64,000 bases of DNA, taken from positions 1 through 64,000 of the forward strand of contig NZ_PTIX01000004.1 in the NCBI RefSeq assembly GCF_002934265.1, given 5' to 3'. Below are positions 27,412 through 35,717 of this stretch, one piece after another. The stretch comes from Actinokineospora auranticolor (GTDB lineage: Bacteria > Actinomycetota > Actinomycetes > Mycobacteriales > Pseudonocardiaceae). Under the pieces are notes generated by a model. It saw only the letters and a list, made by a program, of their open reading frames with translations, had not been told where the DNA came from and did no database searches. Within the stretch, counting starts at the first letter, position 1; each line of letters opens with the position of its first letter. The position numbers and the translations under genes are program-made.

Positions 27412-28043
27412 TCGCCGAGGACTCCGTGCTGCTGCGGGTGGGCGTGACCAGGCTGCTCGCCGACGAGGACATCGAGACCGTGGCGGCGGTGGAGAACGGC
27501 GACGAGCTGCTGCTCGCCGTCTCCGAACACCGCCCCGACCTGGCGATCGTGGACGTGCGGATGCCGCCGAGCTTCACCGACGAGGGGCTGCGGGCGGCGC
27601 TGCGGGCGCGGGAGGAGCTGCCGGGGCTGCCGGTGCTGGTGCTCTCGCAGTACGTGGAGGAGCGCTACGCCGTCGAGCTGCTGGCGGGTGGCGCGGGCGG
27701 GGTCGGGTACCTGCTCAAGGAGCGGGTCGCCGACGTCGCCGAGTTCGTCGACGCGGTCCGCCGGGTGGCGGCGGGTGGCACGTGCATCGACCAGGAGGTG
27801 ATCGCACAGCTCATGGCACGCGGACGGCGCAACCCCATCGACCTGCTCACCCCCCGGGAGCGGGAGGTCCTCGGCCTGATGGCCCAGGGCCTGTCCAACG
27901 TGGCCATCGCCCGGTCGCTGACGGTCTCCGACGGGGCGGTCGAGAAGCACGTGGGCAACATCTTCTCCAAGCTCGGGCTGGAGCCCAGCTCGGAGGAACA
28001 CCGCCGCGTCCGCGCCGTCCTGACCTTCCTCGACCGCGGCTGA
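27399..28043 (+). CDS. NarL/LuxR-type response regulator
   Basis: A 214-residue regulator: receiver domain with the acidic pocket in VVIAEDSVLLR, phospho-acceptor aspartate in LAIVDVRMPP (about residue 53) and a lysine in LLKERV; then a LuxR-type helix-turn-helix (LTPREREVLGLMAQGLSNVA ... VEKHVGNIFSKL). It overlaps the kinase gene and completes the sensor-kinase-regulator operon. Targets are unknown. The 240 bp after it contain nothing I can assign. Confidence 0.9.
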   Translation: MRVVIAEDSVLLRVGVTRLLADEDIETVAAVENGDELLLAVSEHRPDLAIVDVRMPPSFTDEGLRAALRAREELPGLPVLVLSQYVEERYAVELLAGGAGGVGYLLKERVADVAEFVDAVRRVAAGGTCIDQEVIAQLMARGRRNPIDLLTPREREVLGLMAQGLSNVAIARSLTVSDGAVEKHVGNIFSKLGLEPSSEEHRRVRAVLTFLDRG

Positions 28044-28285
28044 CCCGGGGCCGAGCCAAGGGTCTCCCACTGCTCGACGTCGTTTGCGTGACCCGTGCAC
28101 GCGGCGGGTCAGATGGTGTCCGGCCGCCGCTGGCATCGCGGGCGTTCGTGGCCCGCGCATCGGTCCATCGCGGAGCGGCTTCGGACCTGGTTGTGGCTTG
28201 TGGTCGACACCGGTGATCGCCCGAAGGAGACCGAGGACCGGGCTGTGCCGGACTCCCGGGATCGCCTGCGGACCGGCCGGTTCGG

Positions 28286-28762
28286 CTAGCCGCGGATCGT
28301 CTCGGTGCGGGCTAGGCGGGAGGAGCGGGCCGAGGTCGTCAGGTGTTTGCCCGGCCAGGTGAGTACCGCCAAGGCCGCCGTCTTGAACTCGGGGCGGGTG
28401 CCGGTGAGGGTTTCGACCACGTCCTCCAGGTCCGGGTTGTGGCCGATCAGCAGGACCGTGCGGGCGGTGTCCGGAACGGACCCGAGCACGGTGAGGATGG
28501 ACTCGGCGCCCTCGCCGTAGAGCTGTTCGTCGAAGGTGGTCGGGGGGACGGTCGGTAACTGGGCCGCCGCCAGCTCCCAGGTCTGCCTGGTGCGGGTGGC
28601 GGGGGAGACCAGGGCCAGGTCGATCCCCTCGACGTGCTCGGCCAGCCACTTGCCGACGGCGGGCGCGTCGCGGCGGCCCCGGTCGTTGAGCGGTCGTCGA
28701 TAGTCGGGGACGCCCTCCGGCCAGGCCGACTTCGCGTGCCGCAGGACCACCAACCGGCGCAT
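28286..28762 (-). CDS. SixA-type histidine phosphatase (phosphoglycerate mutase fold)
   Basis: A 158-residue protein with the RHG-type motif in MRRLVVLRHAKSAWPEG (catalytic RHA, phospho-histidine His 9), an arginine in SPATRTRQTWE, and the second histidine in LLIGHNPDLEDVVE. SixA-like enzymes remove phosphate from histidine phosphotransfer domains; in actinomycetes the substrate is not known. It is divergent from a histidine kinase gene with 94 bp between starts. Confidence 0.85.
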   Translation of the reverse strand: MRRLVVLRHAKSAWPEGVPDYRRPLNDRGRRDAPAVGKWLAEHVEGIDLALVSPATRTRQTWELAAAQLPTVPPTTFDEQLYGEGAESILTVLGSVPDTARTVLLIGHNPDLEDVVETLTGTRPEFKTAALAVLTWPGKHLTTSARSSRLARTETIRG

Positions 28763-28856
28763 GGGCCTCTTCCTCCTGTCGTCGTGCACACCCCATCGAA
28801 CCAGCTTTACTTTCGTCAGTGTCGACAACGCTCCCACTGCTTGTAGCGTCACGCCG

Positions 28857-30431
28857 GTGGAGTCGAAGCGGACGGTCGCGACCGATCTCTCGATAGGTGT
28901 GACGCTCACCGCTCTCTTCGTCCTCGAGGTGACCCTCAACCTCCCCCTCTCCCGGCTCAGCTGGGACGTCTACGCGCTGTTCGTCGCGATCGTCGCGACT
29001 GTCCCGCTGGCCAGGCGGCGCCCGGTCCTGGCGGTGCTCGTCACCGCGGCGGGCCTGGCCCACCTGATCCTGACCGGCACCGGCAGCCTCAGCTTCACCT
29101 TGGCGGTCGTGTTCACCGGCTTCATGATGGGCATGCGCCTGCCGACGGCCCGCCCGGCAGTGCTGGTGTTCACGGGTCTGGTCCTGGTCGGACTGGGCTA
29201 CACCCTCGTCGTGGCCGCCGTCCGGGGGCGGTTGGACACGCAGTTGCTGCAATGGCTGTGGATGGTCCTGGGGCTGCTGCTGCTCGCGGTGTGCCCGTGG
29301 TTCGCGGGGCGCTACCTGCGCCAGCGCGCCGAGTTGCAGCGCGCGGGGTGGGAGCGCGCCGAGCACTTGGAGCGGGAACAGCGGATCGTCGCCGAGCGGG
29401 AGCGGCTGCGCGAGCGGGCCCGCATCGCCCAGGACATGCACGACTCACTCGGCCACGAACTCGCCCTCATCGCGCTCCGTGCTGGCGCCCTCGAAATGGC
29501 CCGCGACCTCGACGAACACCACCGCCACGCGGCCGGTGAGCTGCGCGCGTCCGCGGGTGCGGCCACCGACACGCTGCGCACCATCATCGGCATGCTCGGC
29601 GAGGCCGAGCCCGCGCCGCTCACCCCGGTCGCCGAGACGCCCGCCGAACTGGTCGAGCGGGCGCGGGCGTCCGGGATGGACGTCGACCTGCGGTCCGACG
29701 GCGACGAACCCGCCCCCGGCGTGGTGGAGATGGCGGTGCGGCGGGTCGTGCAGGAGGCGCTGACCAATGTGGCCAAACACGCCCCCGGCGCCGCCGCGAC
29801 CGTCCTGGTGTCCCGGCAGGCCGGGGTGACCGTCGTCGCCGTCACCAACGGCGCCCCGACCGGCGCGGTCACCGCGACCGGTTCCCGCCGCGGCCTCATC
29901 GGACTGCGCGAGCGGGTTCGACTGCTCGGCGGCACCCTCACCGCGGGCCCGGAGGGCGATGGGTTCGCCGTTCGGGCCAGCCTCCCGCACGACGCGGCCG
30001 CGCTGCCCGACGCGGAGGAGACCACCGAGGTGGTCCTCGGGCGCGTCCGGCGGCGCGTTCGACGCGGGCTGGTGGTGGCCATCGGCATGCCCACGGCGAT
30101 CACGGTCGGTCTGGTGGCGCTCATCTTCGGCTACTACGCGTACTCGGTCACCAACTCGGTCCTGCCCACCGAGGTGTTCGACGGCCTGCGGGTCGGTCAG
30201 TCGAGCGCGGAGGTCGAGGCCGTGCTGCCCGACCTGGAGATGATCGACCCGCCGCGGGGCGCGCCGAACCCGCCCGGCGCCGGGTGCCGCTACTACCGGG
30301 CCACCGGTGACGTGTTCGACCTGCGGCCCGCCGTGCACCGGCTCTGCTTCGCCGTGGGCCGACTGGTGGCCAAGGACGCCTACAGCAACAACCGCGACGA
30401 GGGTTCCACCGGGGAAAGGGGATCAGGGTGA
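28857..30431 (+). CDS. Sensor histidine kinase with an added C-terminal membrane-anchored domain
   Basis: A 524-residue kinase. Several N-terminal transmembrane helices (about 10-150) lead to a HisKA_3 domain with the acceptor in AQDMHDSLGHELA (about His 195) and an HATPase domain with EALTNVAKHAPG. Unusually, after the ATPase there is a further helix (about 405-428, IGMPTAITVGLVALIFGYYAY) and then about 95 residues that should lie outside the cell, with GLRVGQSSAEVEAVLPDLEM and two cysteines; this resembles a BamE/SmpA-like fold in pattern. GTG 28857 follows a TAGCGT hexamer by seven bases. The response regulator overlaps by four bases. Confidence 0.85.
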   Translation: MESKRTVATDLSIGVTLTALFVLEVTLNLPLSRLSWDVYALFVAIVATVPLARRRPVLAVLVTAAGLAHLILTGTGSLSFTLAVVFTGFMMGMRLPTARPAVLVFTGLVLVGLGYTLVVAAVRGRLDTQLLQWLWMVLGLLLLAVCPWFAGRYLRQRAELQRAGWERAEHLEREQRIVAERERLRERARIAQDMHDSLGHELALIALRAGALEMARDLDEHHRHAAGELRASAGAATDTLRTIIGMLGEAEPAPLTPVAETPAELVERARASGMDVDLRSDGDEPAPGVVEMAVRRVVQEALTNVAKHAPGAAATVLVSRQAGVTVVAVTNGAPTGAVTATGSRRGLIGLRERVRLLGGTLTAGPEGDGFAVRASLPHDAAALPDAEETTEVVLGRVRRRVRRGLVVAIGMPTAITVGLVALIFGYYAYSVTNSVLPTEVFDGLRVGQSSAEVEAVLPDLEMIDPPRGAPNPPGAGCRYYRATGDVFDLRPAVHRLCFAVGRLVAKDAYSNNRDEGSTGERGSG

Positions 30432-31096
30432 TCCGCGTGCTGCTCGCCGACGACGAGGCCATGGTGCGCGCCGGGGTGCGCGCCATCCTCGCCTCCGACG
30501 ACGGGATCGAGGTCGTCGCCGAGGCCGCCGACGGCCGCGAGGCGGTCGAGCTGACCCAGGCGCACCGCCCGGACGTGGCGGTGCTCGACATCCGGATGCC
30601 CGGCATGGACGGGCTGGCCGCCGCCGCCGAGATCCGCCGGACCCAGCCGGACACCGCGGTCGTCATGCTCACCACCTTTTCCGAGGACGCCTACATCGCC
30701 CGCGCCCTCGGCGACGGTGCCAGTGGGTTCCTGCTCAAATCCGGCGACCCCCGCGAGTTGCTCGCGGGGGTGCGCGCGGTGTCGGAGGGCGCCGCCTACC
30801 TCTCGCCCAGGGTGGCCTCGCGGGTCATCGCCGAGCTGTCGACCGGCCCCGCCGCGCGGATGGGCGCCCGGGTCGACGCGCGGGCCAGGCTCGCCGCGCT
30901 CGCGCCGCGCGAGCTGGAGGTGCTGGCGCTGGTCGGGCAGGGGTTGGCCAACGCGGAGATCGCGCGGCGCCTGCACCTGGTCGAGGGCACCGTGAAGGCC
31001 TACGTCAGCGGGGTGCTGGCGCGCCTCGACGTCCGCAACCGGGTGCAGGCGGCGATCATCGCGTACGAGGCCGGTCTCGTCGGCCCGACGAGCTGA
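30428..31096 (+). CDS. NarL/LuxR-type response regulator
   Basis: A 222-residue regulator: receiver domain with acidic pocket RVLLADDEAMVRAG, acceptor Asp in VAVLDIRMPGMDG (about 54) and Lys in FLLKSGDPREL; C-terminal LuxR helix-turn-helix LAPRELEVLALVGQGLANAE ... EGTVKAYVSGVLARLDVRNR. GTG start overlaps the kinase stop by four bases. It is the cognate regulator of the upstream kinase. Its 3' end overlaps the DedA gene on the other strand. Confidence 0.92.
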   Translation: MIRVLLADDEAMVRAGVRAILASDDGIEVVAEAADGREAVELTQAHRPDVAVLDIRMPGMDGLAAAAEIRRTQPDTAVVMLTTFSEDAYIARALGDGASGFLLKSGDPRELLAGVRAVSEGAAYLSPRVASRVIAELSTGPAARMGARVDARARLAALAPRELEVLALVGQGLANAEIARRLHLVEGTVKAYVSGVLARLDVRNRVQAAIIAYEAGLVGPTS

Positions 31097-31721
31097 CCCG
31101 GTCCCGGCGAGCGCCCCGGACCCGTTGCACCACGAACCAGGCCACGGCCAGGACGACCGCGCCGAGCACGACCTTCTCGAGGATGCCCGCGTAGTCCTCG
31201 ACCAGGTGCCACTGCTGGCCGAGCAGGTAGCCCGCGAGCACGAACGCGGTGTTCCAGATCAGGCTGCCGAGCGTGGTCAGCAGCGTGAACCTGGCCAGTG
31301 GCATGCGGTGCACGCCCGCCGGGATCGAGATCAGGCTGCGGAACACCGGGACCATGCGGCCGAAGAAGACCGCTTTGCCGCCGTGCCGGTCGAACCACGC
31401 CTCCGTCTTGTCCACATCGGACACCTTGAGCAGGGGCACGCGGTCGGCGATGGCGCGGAGGCGGTCGCGGCCGAGCGCGGCGCCGAGCCAGTAGAGCGCG
31501 AGCGCGCCCGCGACCGAGCCCAGGGTGGTGAAGAAGATGGCGCTGAACAAGGAGATCCGGCCAAGGCCCGCGGCAAAACCGGCCAGGGGTAGGAAGATCT
31601 CGCTCGGCAGTGGCGGGAACAGGTTCTCCAGTGCGACGAGCAGGCCCGCGCCGGGCGCGCCGAGGACGTCCATGACGTCCAGGGCCCAGCCCGCCATGCC
31701 GCCGTCCGGTGCGGCGCTCAC
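31056..31721 (-). CDS. DedA-family membrane protein
   Basis: A 221-residue membrane protein with the DedA/SNARE-associated signature ENLFPPLPSEIFLPLAGFAA and the later FFGRMVPVFRSLISIPAG, plus about four to five hydrophobic segments. Members of the family flip or transport lipids and affect envelope stability. Its GTG start overlaps the stop of the ABC permease gene by four bases, so it belongs to the three-gene leftward operon with the ABC-2 transporter; ATG 31697 is an alternative start. Confidence 0.85.
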   Translation of the reverse strand: MSAAPDGGMAGWALDVMDVLGAPGAGLLVALENLFPPLPSEIFLPLAGFAAGLGRISLFSAIFFTTLGSVAGALALYWLGAALGRDRLRAIADRVPLLKVSDVDKTEAWFDRHGGKAVFFGRMVPVFRSLISIPAGVHRMPLARFTLLTTLGSLIWNTAFVLAGYLLGQQWHLVEDYAGILEKVVLGAVVLAVAWFVVQRVRGARRDRVSSSGRRDRPRTR

Positions 31722-32455
31722 GCGTCCCGCTTCCGCAGCACCGCGATGCCCGCGAGGAGTGCGACCGCGGCCCAGACCACCAGCACCACCGCGCCCCGGG
31801 TCGTGTCGGCGCGCTCCATCAGGTCGACGCCCGCGATGCCGGGGACGTAGTGCGACAGGTCGCGCAGGAACTGCGTGGTCTGCATGCCCAGCGGCAGCAC
31901 CATGATCAGCATGAACATCGCGACCAGCGTGCCCGCGACGCTGCGCACCGCGGTGGCGACGCCGACCGTGAGCACGCACATGAGGCTCGTGTAGAGCGCG
32001 ACGAGCAGGCACGTCCCGGCGAAGTCGGCGGCGCTGTAGGGCAGGCCGCGTTCGGCCATGGTCAGGTCGGCCAACCACACCCCCAGCGCGGTCAGCGGCA
32101 GGCTCACCACCGCCATGGCGGACGCCAGGGCCAGCGACTTCGACGCCGGGACCCGCCACCGCACCGGCACCCACTGCAGGGTCGTGCGGACCTGGCCGGT
32201 GCCGTACTCGCCCGCGACCAGCAGCGCCACCAGCGCGATCACCGCGAACTGCACCAGGTACACCGTGGCCTCGATCGGCAACTGGGTCGCGGGCCAGGCG
32301 TTGGCACCCGGGACGCCGTCGCGCAACTGGCCGCGGATGGCCAAGCCGTTGGGCACCACCATGCCCACCATCAGCAGCACCGCGGCGACCAGGCACCAGT
32401 AGGTCGACCGGACCGTCCACGTCTTCGTCCACTCCGCCGCGATCGCGCCCCGCAT
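31718..32455 (-). CDS. ABC-2-type transporter permease
   Basis: A 245-residue protein with six hydrophobic segments, starting MRGAIAAEWTKTWTVRSTYW, typical of ABC-2 permeases paired with a drug- or peptide-type ATPase. It would form the membrane channel with the product of the next upstream gene. Its ATG overlaps the ATPase stop (TGATG). Substrate unknown. Confidence 0.85.
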   Translation of the reverse strand: MRGAIAAEWTKTWTVRSTYWCLVAAVLLMVGMVVPNGLAIRGQLRDGVPGANAWPATQLPIEATVYLVQFAVIALVALLVAGEYGTGQVRTTLQWVPVRWRVPASKSLALASAMAVVSLPLTALGVWLADLTMAERGLPYSAADFAGTCLLVALYTSLMCVLTVGVATAVRSVAGTLVAMFMLIMVLPLGMQTTQFLRDLSHYVPGIAGVDLMERADTTRGAVVLVVWAAVALLAGIAVLRKRDA

Positions 32456-33357
32456 CACCGGGTCACCGCCGCGCACTCGACGCTGTCCGCGGTCAGGTCG
32501 AGGTAGGCCTGCTCCAGGGAAGCGTGCTCGGCGCGCAGTTCGTGCAGGCGCACTCGCAGCTGGAAGGCCAGGTCGCCGACCTGCTCCGCGGTCGCCCCGG
32601 TGACCTCCAACTCGGTCGGGCCGATCCGGCGCGTGGTCGCGAGCCCGCGTTCGAGCGCGTCGACGGCGGCGGGTTCGGGGGCGCGCACGCGCACGACCGA
32701 ACCCGCGGCGGCGATCACCGCGCCGATGCTCGCGTCGGCCAGGAGCTTGCCCTTGCCGATCACCACGACGTGGTCGGCGACCAGCTGCATCTCGCTCATC
32801 AGGTGGCTGGAGACGAAAACCGCGCGGCCCTCGTCGGCCAGTTCCCGCACCAGGTCCCGGATCCAGCGGACGCCGTCGAGGTCGAGGCCGTTGACCGGCT
32901 CGTCGAACATCAGCGTGCCGGGGTCGCCGAGCAGCGCGCCCGCGATGCCCAGCCGCTGGCTCATGCCCAGGGAGAGCGTGCCCGCGCGCTTGCCCGCCAC
33001 GTCGGTCAGGCCGACCGCGTCGAGCACCTCGCCGACCCGCTTGGTCGGGATCCCGTTGCTGCGCGCCATCGCCGTCAGGTGCGCTCGCGCGCTGCGCCCG
33101 GGGTGCAGGGCCTTCGCGTCCAGCAGCGCCCCGAGTTCGCGCAGCGGGTACCGGTGCTCGTGGTACCGCTTCCCGCCGACCAGGGCCGTGCCCGCGGTCG
33201 GCTCGTCGAGCCCGAGGATCATGCGCATGGTCGTTGACTTACCCGCGCCGTTGGGCCCGAGAAACCCGGTGACCCGCCCCGGCTCGATCTCGCACGTCAC
33301 CCCATCGACCGCCAGCGCCTTCCGGTAGCGCTTGGTCAGTCCCCGCAATGTGATCAC
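32455..33357 (-). CDS. ABC transporter ATP-binding protein
   Basis: A 300-residue ABC ATPase with Walker A GPNGAGKST (about 32-40), the signature LSLGMSQRLGIAGALL, Walker B TLMFDEPVNGLD and the switch region VSSHLMSEM. Such DrrA/CcmA-like ATPases drive export of lipids, antibiotics or peptides. GTG 33357 has AAAGGGGA at a good distance. Upstream (33433-33448) there is a 16-bp palindrome that may be an operator or terminator. Confidence 0.9.
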   Translation of the reverse strand: MITLRGLTKRYRKALAVDGVTCEIEPGRVTGFLGPNGAGKSTTMRMILGLDEPTAGTALVGGKRYHEHRYPLRELGALLDAKALHPGRSARAHLTAMARSNGIPTKRVGEVLDAVGLTDVAGKRAGTLSLGMSQRLGIAGALLGDPGTLMFDEPVNGLDLDGVRWIRDLVRELADEGRAVFVSSHLMSEMQLVADHVVVIGKGKLLADASIGAVIAAAGSVVRVRAPEPAAVDALERGLATTRRIGPTELEVTGATAEQVGDLAFQLRVRLHELRAEHASLEQAYLDLTADSVECAAVTR

Positions 33358-33432
33358 TGCGTCCCCTTTCTGCTGCGGGGACGGTAGGTGTGGCGGGGTG
33401 TCCGGCGCCTTGGTCGGAGGGCAGTGATCGGA

Positions 33433-33448
33433 CCTTACTTAGGTAAGG
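33433..33448. promoter_or_regulatory. 16-bp palindrome upstream of the ABC transporter operon
   Basis: CCTTAC-TTAG-GTAAGG, a perfect six-base inverted repeat around TTAG, overlapping the stop codon of the DUF2127 gene and about 75 bp before the ABC operon. It could be the operator of a repressor or a small terminator; no regulator gene is next to it. Confidence 0.4.
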
Positions 33449-33915
33449 CGGTATTCGCGGATGACGAGGTAGATGACGACTACGTCAAGTAGCGCGAATA
33501 TCGGGAGGACAATGCTGCCCGTGTCGATCGCGCGGTAGATCTCGTAGGCGACGAAAAGTCCGAGGACGACCGCGGCCACGGGATACGCCCGGCGATAGTG
33601 CTTCATCAGCGCGATGACGAGGGCGAGCTTGATCAAGCCGTGCAGGATCAGGTAGATGATCGCGAACGTCTTGGTGCCGCCGTCGGTGAAGTCCTGTGCG
33701 GCGTGGGTGAGGTGGTGGGCGAGCGTCCCGTCGCCTATCAGGTCGCGGGTGATGATGGCGTGGACTACGCCGGTGATGACGGTGGGTGGGATGAGGGCCA
33801 AGGCCAGGCCGGCGAGGAGTTGGCCGCCGCCGTCTATGCCTTTGAGGAGGACGGCGTAGCGGAACAGCGTCTCTTGGGTCTTGTTGGCTTTGGTCGCACA
33901 CACGGGCTCCAGCAT
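33439..33915 (-). CDS. DUF2127-type small membrane protein
   Basis: A 158-residue membrane protein with about four hydrophobic segments: KGIDGGGQLLAGLALALIPP, then KTFAIIYLILHGLIKLALVI, YPVAAVVLGLFVAYEIYRAI and VLPIFALLDVVVIYLVIREY. The pattern, with a conserved HGLIK helix, matches the DUF2127 family, whose function is not known. ATG 33915 was chosen because the upstream frame has no family-like content. It is divergent from the pseudogene that follows. Confidence 0.7.
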   Translation of the reverse strand: MLEPVCATKANKTQETLFRYAVLLKGIDGGGQLLAGLALALIPPTVITGVVHAIITRDLIGDGTLAHHLTHAAQDFTDGGTKTFAIIYLILHGLIKLALVIALMKHYRRAYPVAAVVLGLFVAYEIYRAIDTGSIVLPIFALLDVVVIYLVIREYRLT

Positions 33916-33967
33916 GCGCCTGTTCGGTGGGGCCCGTCTTGTCGATCTCCGTGTGCGATCCTGGGGT

Positions 33968-35717
33968 GTGGGTTCGGTGAACTCGGTTTCCGGTTCGTGG
34001 GTCAACGGGCCGAACATCCAGATCGGGTCGGCGGGGAACGTGACCCTGGCTTTTGGGCGACCGGCTGCCAGATCCAGCGGCTGGGGCCGGCTGGGCGGGA
34101 CGAGTGGGTGCCTCGGCACCGGCGGACGCCGAGTTACCTGCTGGACGCGCGACGGGAGGTCGTACCGTTCTGGCCTCGGGTGGCTGTGCAGGACGCGTTG
34201 CTGCGATGGCGGGATGAGGCGGATTGTCCGGCGTCGCTGCTGGTGGTGCATGGGGCGGGTGGTCAGGGGAAGACCCGCCTGGCGAACGCGTTCGCGGGGG
34301 AGTGCGTCGAGGCGGGCTGGGGTGTGGCGCGGGCGGTGTCGGGGCGGGTCTCGCCGGGGGATGTCCTGCCGGATGTGGAGTCTGCGCCGGAGTGGTCCGG
34401 CTCGGACCTGATCGTCGTGGACTACGCGGAGCGCTGGCCGCTGGACACCTTGGTGCAGGTGATCCGGTCGTCGCTCCCTTCGGTACTAAGCGCACCGTCC
34501 GGATCCTGCTCCTGGTCCGTTCGCTGGCCAACCTGCGTTCCGGCTTGAACCACCACCTGGACCGCTTGCCGATCGAGATCGCCGACCCGATCGCCCTGAC
34601 CGACCTGGCGGGCAGCGTGGATGACCGGTGGGCCGCGTTCGAGCAGGCGGCGACGGCCTTCGCCGAACACGTGGTGGTCGACGCGGTGCCCGGTCCACCC
34701 AGCCACCAAGCCCAAAGCGCTGTCGTGCTCGCCACCTTGTTCGGGCCCCTGCCCACCGGCGACCTCGCACGCCAACTGCTCACTTCGGCGGGGGTGTCCG
34801 ACCCGGCAGCGGTCTTGGCCTGGCACGACACCGCGTACCCGGAAATGTCGCCCCGGGATTTGGCCCTCAATCCTTTCCGCCCCGACCGGCTCGGCGAGGA
34901 CTGTGTGGCCGACATCCTCGCCCACGACCGCCGCGCCAACGAGATGGTCGCCGCCGTGCTGGCGGGGATCTCAGGCCACAAGGTCGTCGATGACGAAACC
35001 ACCCATCGACACTTTCACCGACACCATATCGGCCGTTATCGCCCTCTACTTCTACGCCGCTAAATAAGCCTCTTGGGCCCGGCCAAATACCTGGCCGGTC
35101 TCGCCATGAGCCTGATCAATCTCGGCGTCAATGCCACCAAGGCGGGGGAGAAGACGGCTGCGCTGGCGCCCACTCGAGAAGGAGTGGAATTATATCGTGA
35201 ACTGGTCGAGGCGGATCCGGTCAAGCGCCTGCCCGGTTTCGCCTCCGGCCTCAACAACCTCGGGAGCCGACTTTCCCTAGCGGGGGAGCAGTGGGAGGCG
35301 CTGTCCTTCCTCCGTGAAGCGGTAGACATCCGTCGCGCACTCGTTGAGGTAGACCCGATCGCCTATCGCGCTGAGCTTGCTACGACCCTCAGCAACGCCA
35401 GTTCCCAGTTCGCTCTGGTCGGGGAGGTTCCCGCCGCGTTGGCGTTCGCCCATGAAGCGGTTGAGATCCTTCGTGGACACGCACGTGCGGATCCGGTGGC
35501 CTACCTTCCCGCATTTGCCAGATGCCTATGGAGACTGGCCTGTGTGCAATCTGCGCACGGGATGCTCGAACGTGCAGACGCGCGTCGGGAAGTGCTGGCG
35601 GCGATGGATGAGTCCTGCGGAATCTACCGAAGTCTGGCTGCGGAGTGGCCTGGGATCTATGCCGAGGAGTATGAGGTCATGGCGAAAGCTCGAGAGTCTC
35701 TGGTTGGAGGGGACTAG
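33968..35717 (+). pseudogene. Decayed P-loop NTPase-TPR (STAND-like) gene
   Basis: Parts of one large protein are spread over three reading frames. The start (from GTG 33968) encodes SWVNGPNIQIGSAGNVTLAF in frame 2. After a shift near 34050, frame 1 holds RDEWVPRHRRTPSYLLDARR, the Walker A region VVHGAGGQGKTRLANAFA and DLIVVDYAERWP. After a second shift near 34480, frame 3 holds the rest of the NTPase (LLLVRSLANLRSGL ...). A TAA at 35061 then interrupts the frame, and TPR-type repeats (LAMSLINLGVNATKAGEK, LNNLGSRLSLAGEQWEAL) continue from about 35073 to 35717. The join suggests an internal deletion as well. Intact relatives are signalling NTPases of unknown role common in actinomycetes. Confidence 0.8.

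Noticed and set aside
33433-33448. Iron box (DmdR/IdeR site)
   Set aside because: The palindrome shares TTAGGT with iron boxes but is too short and lacks the 19-bp consensus; kept only as an unassigned palindrome.
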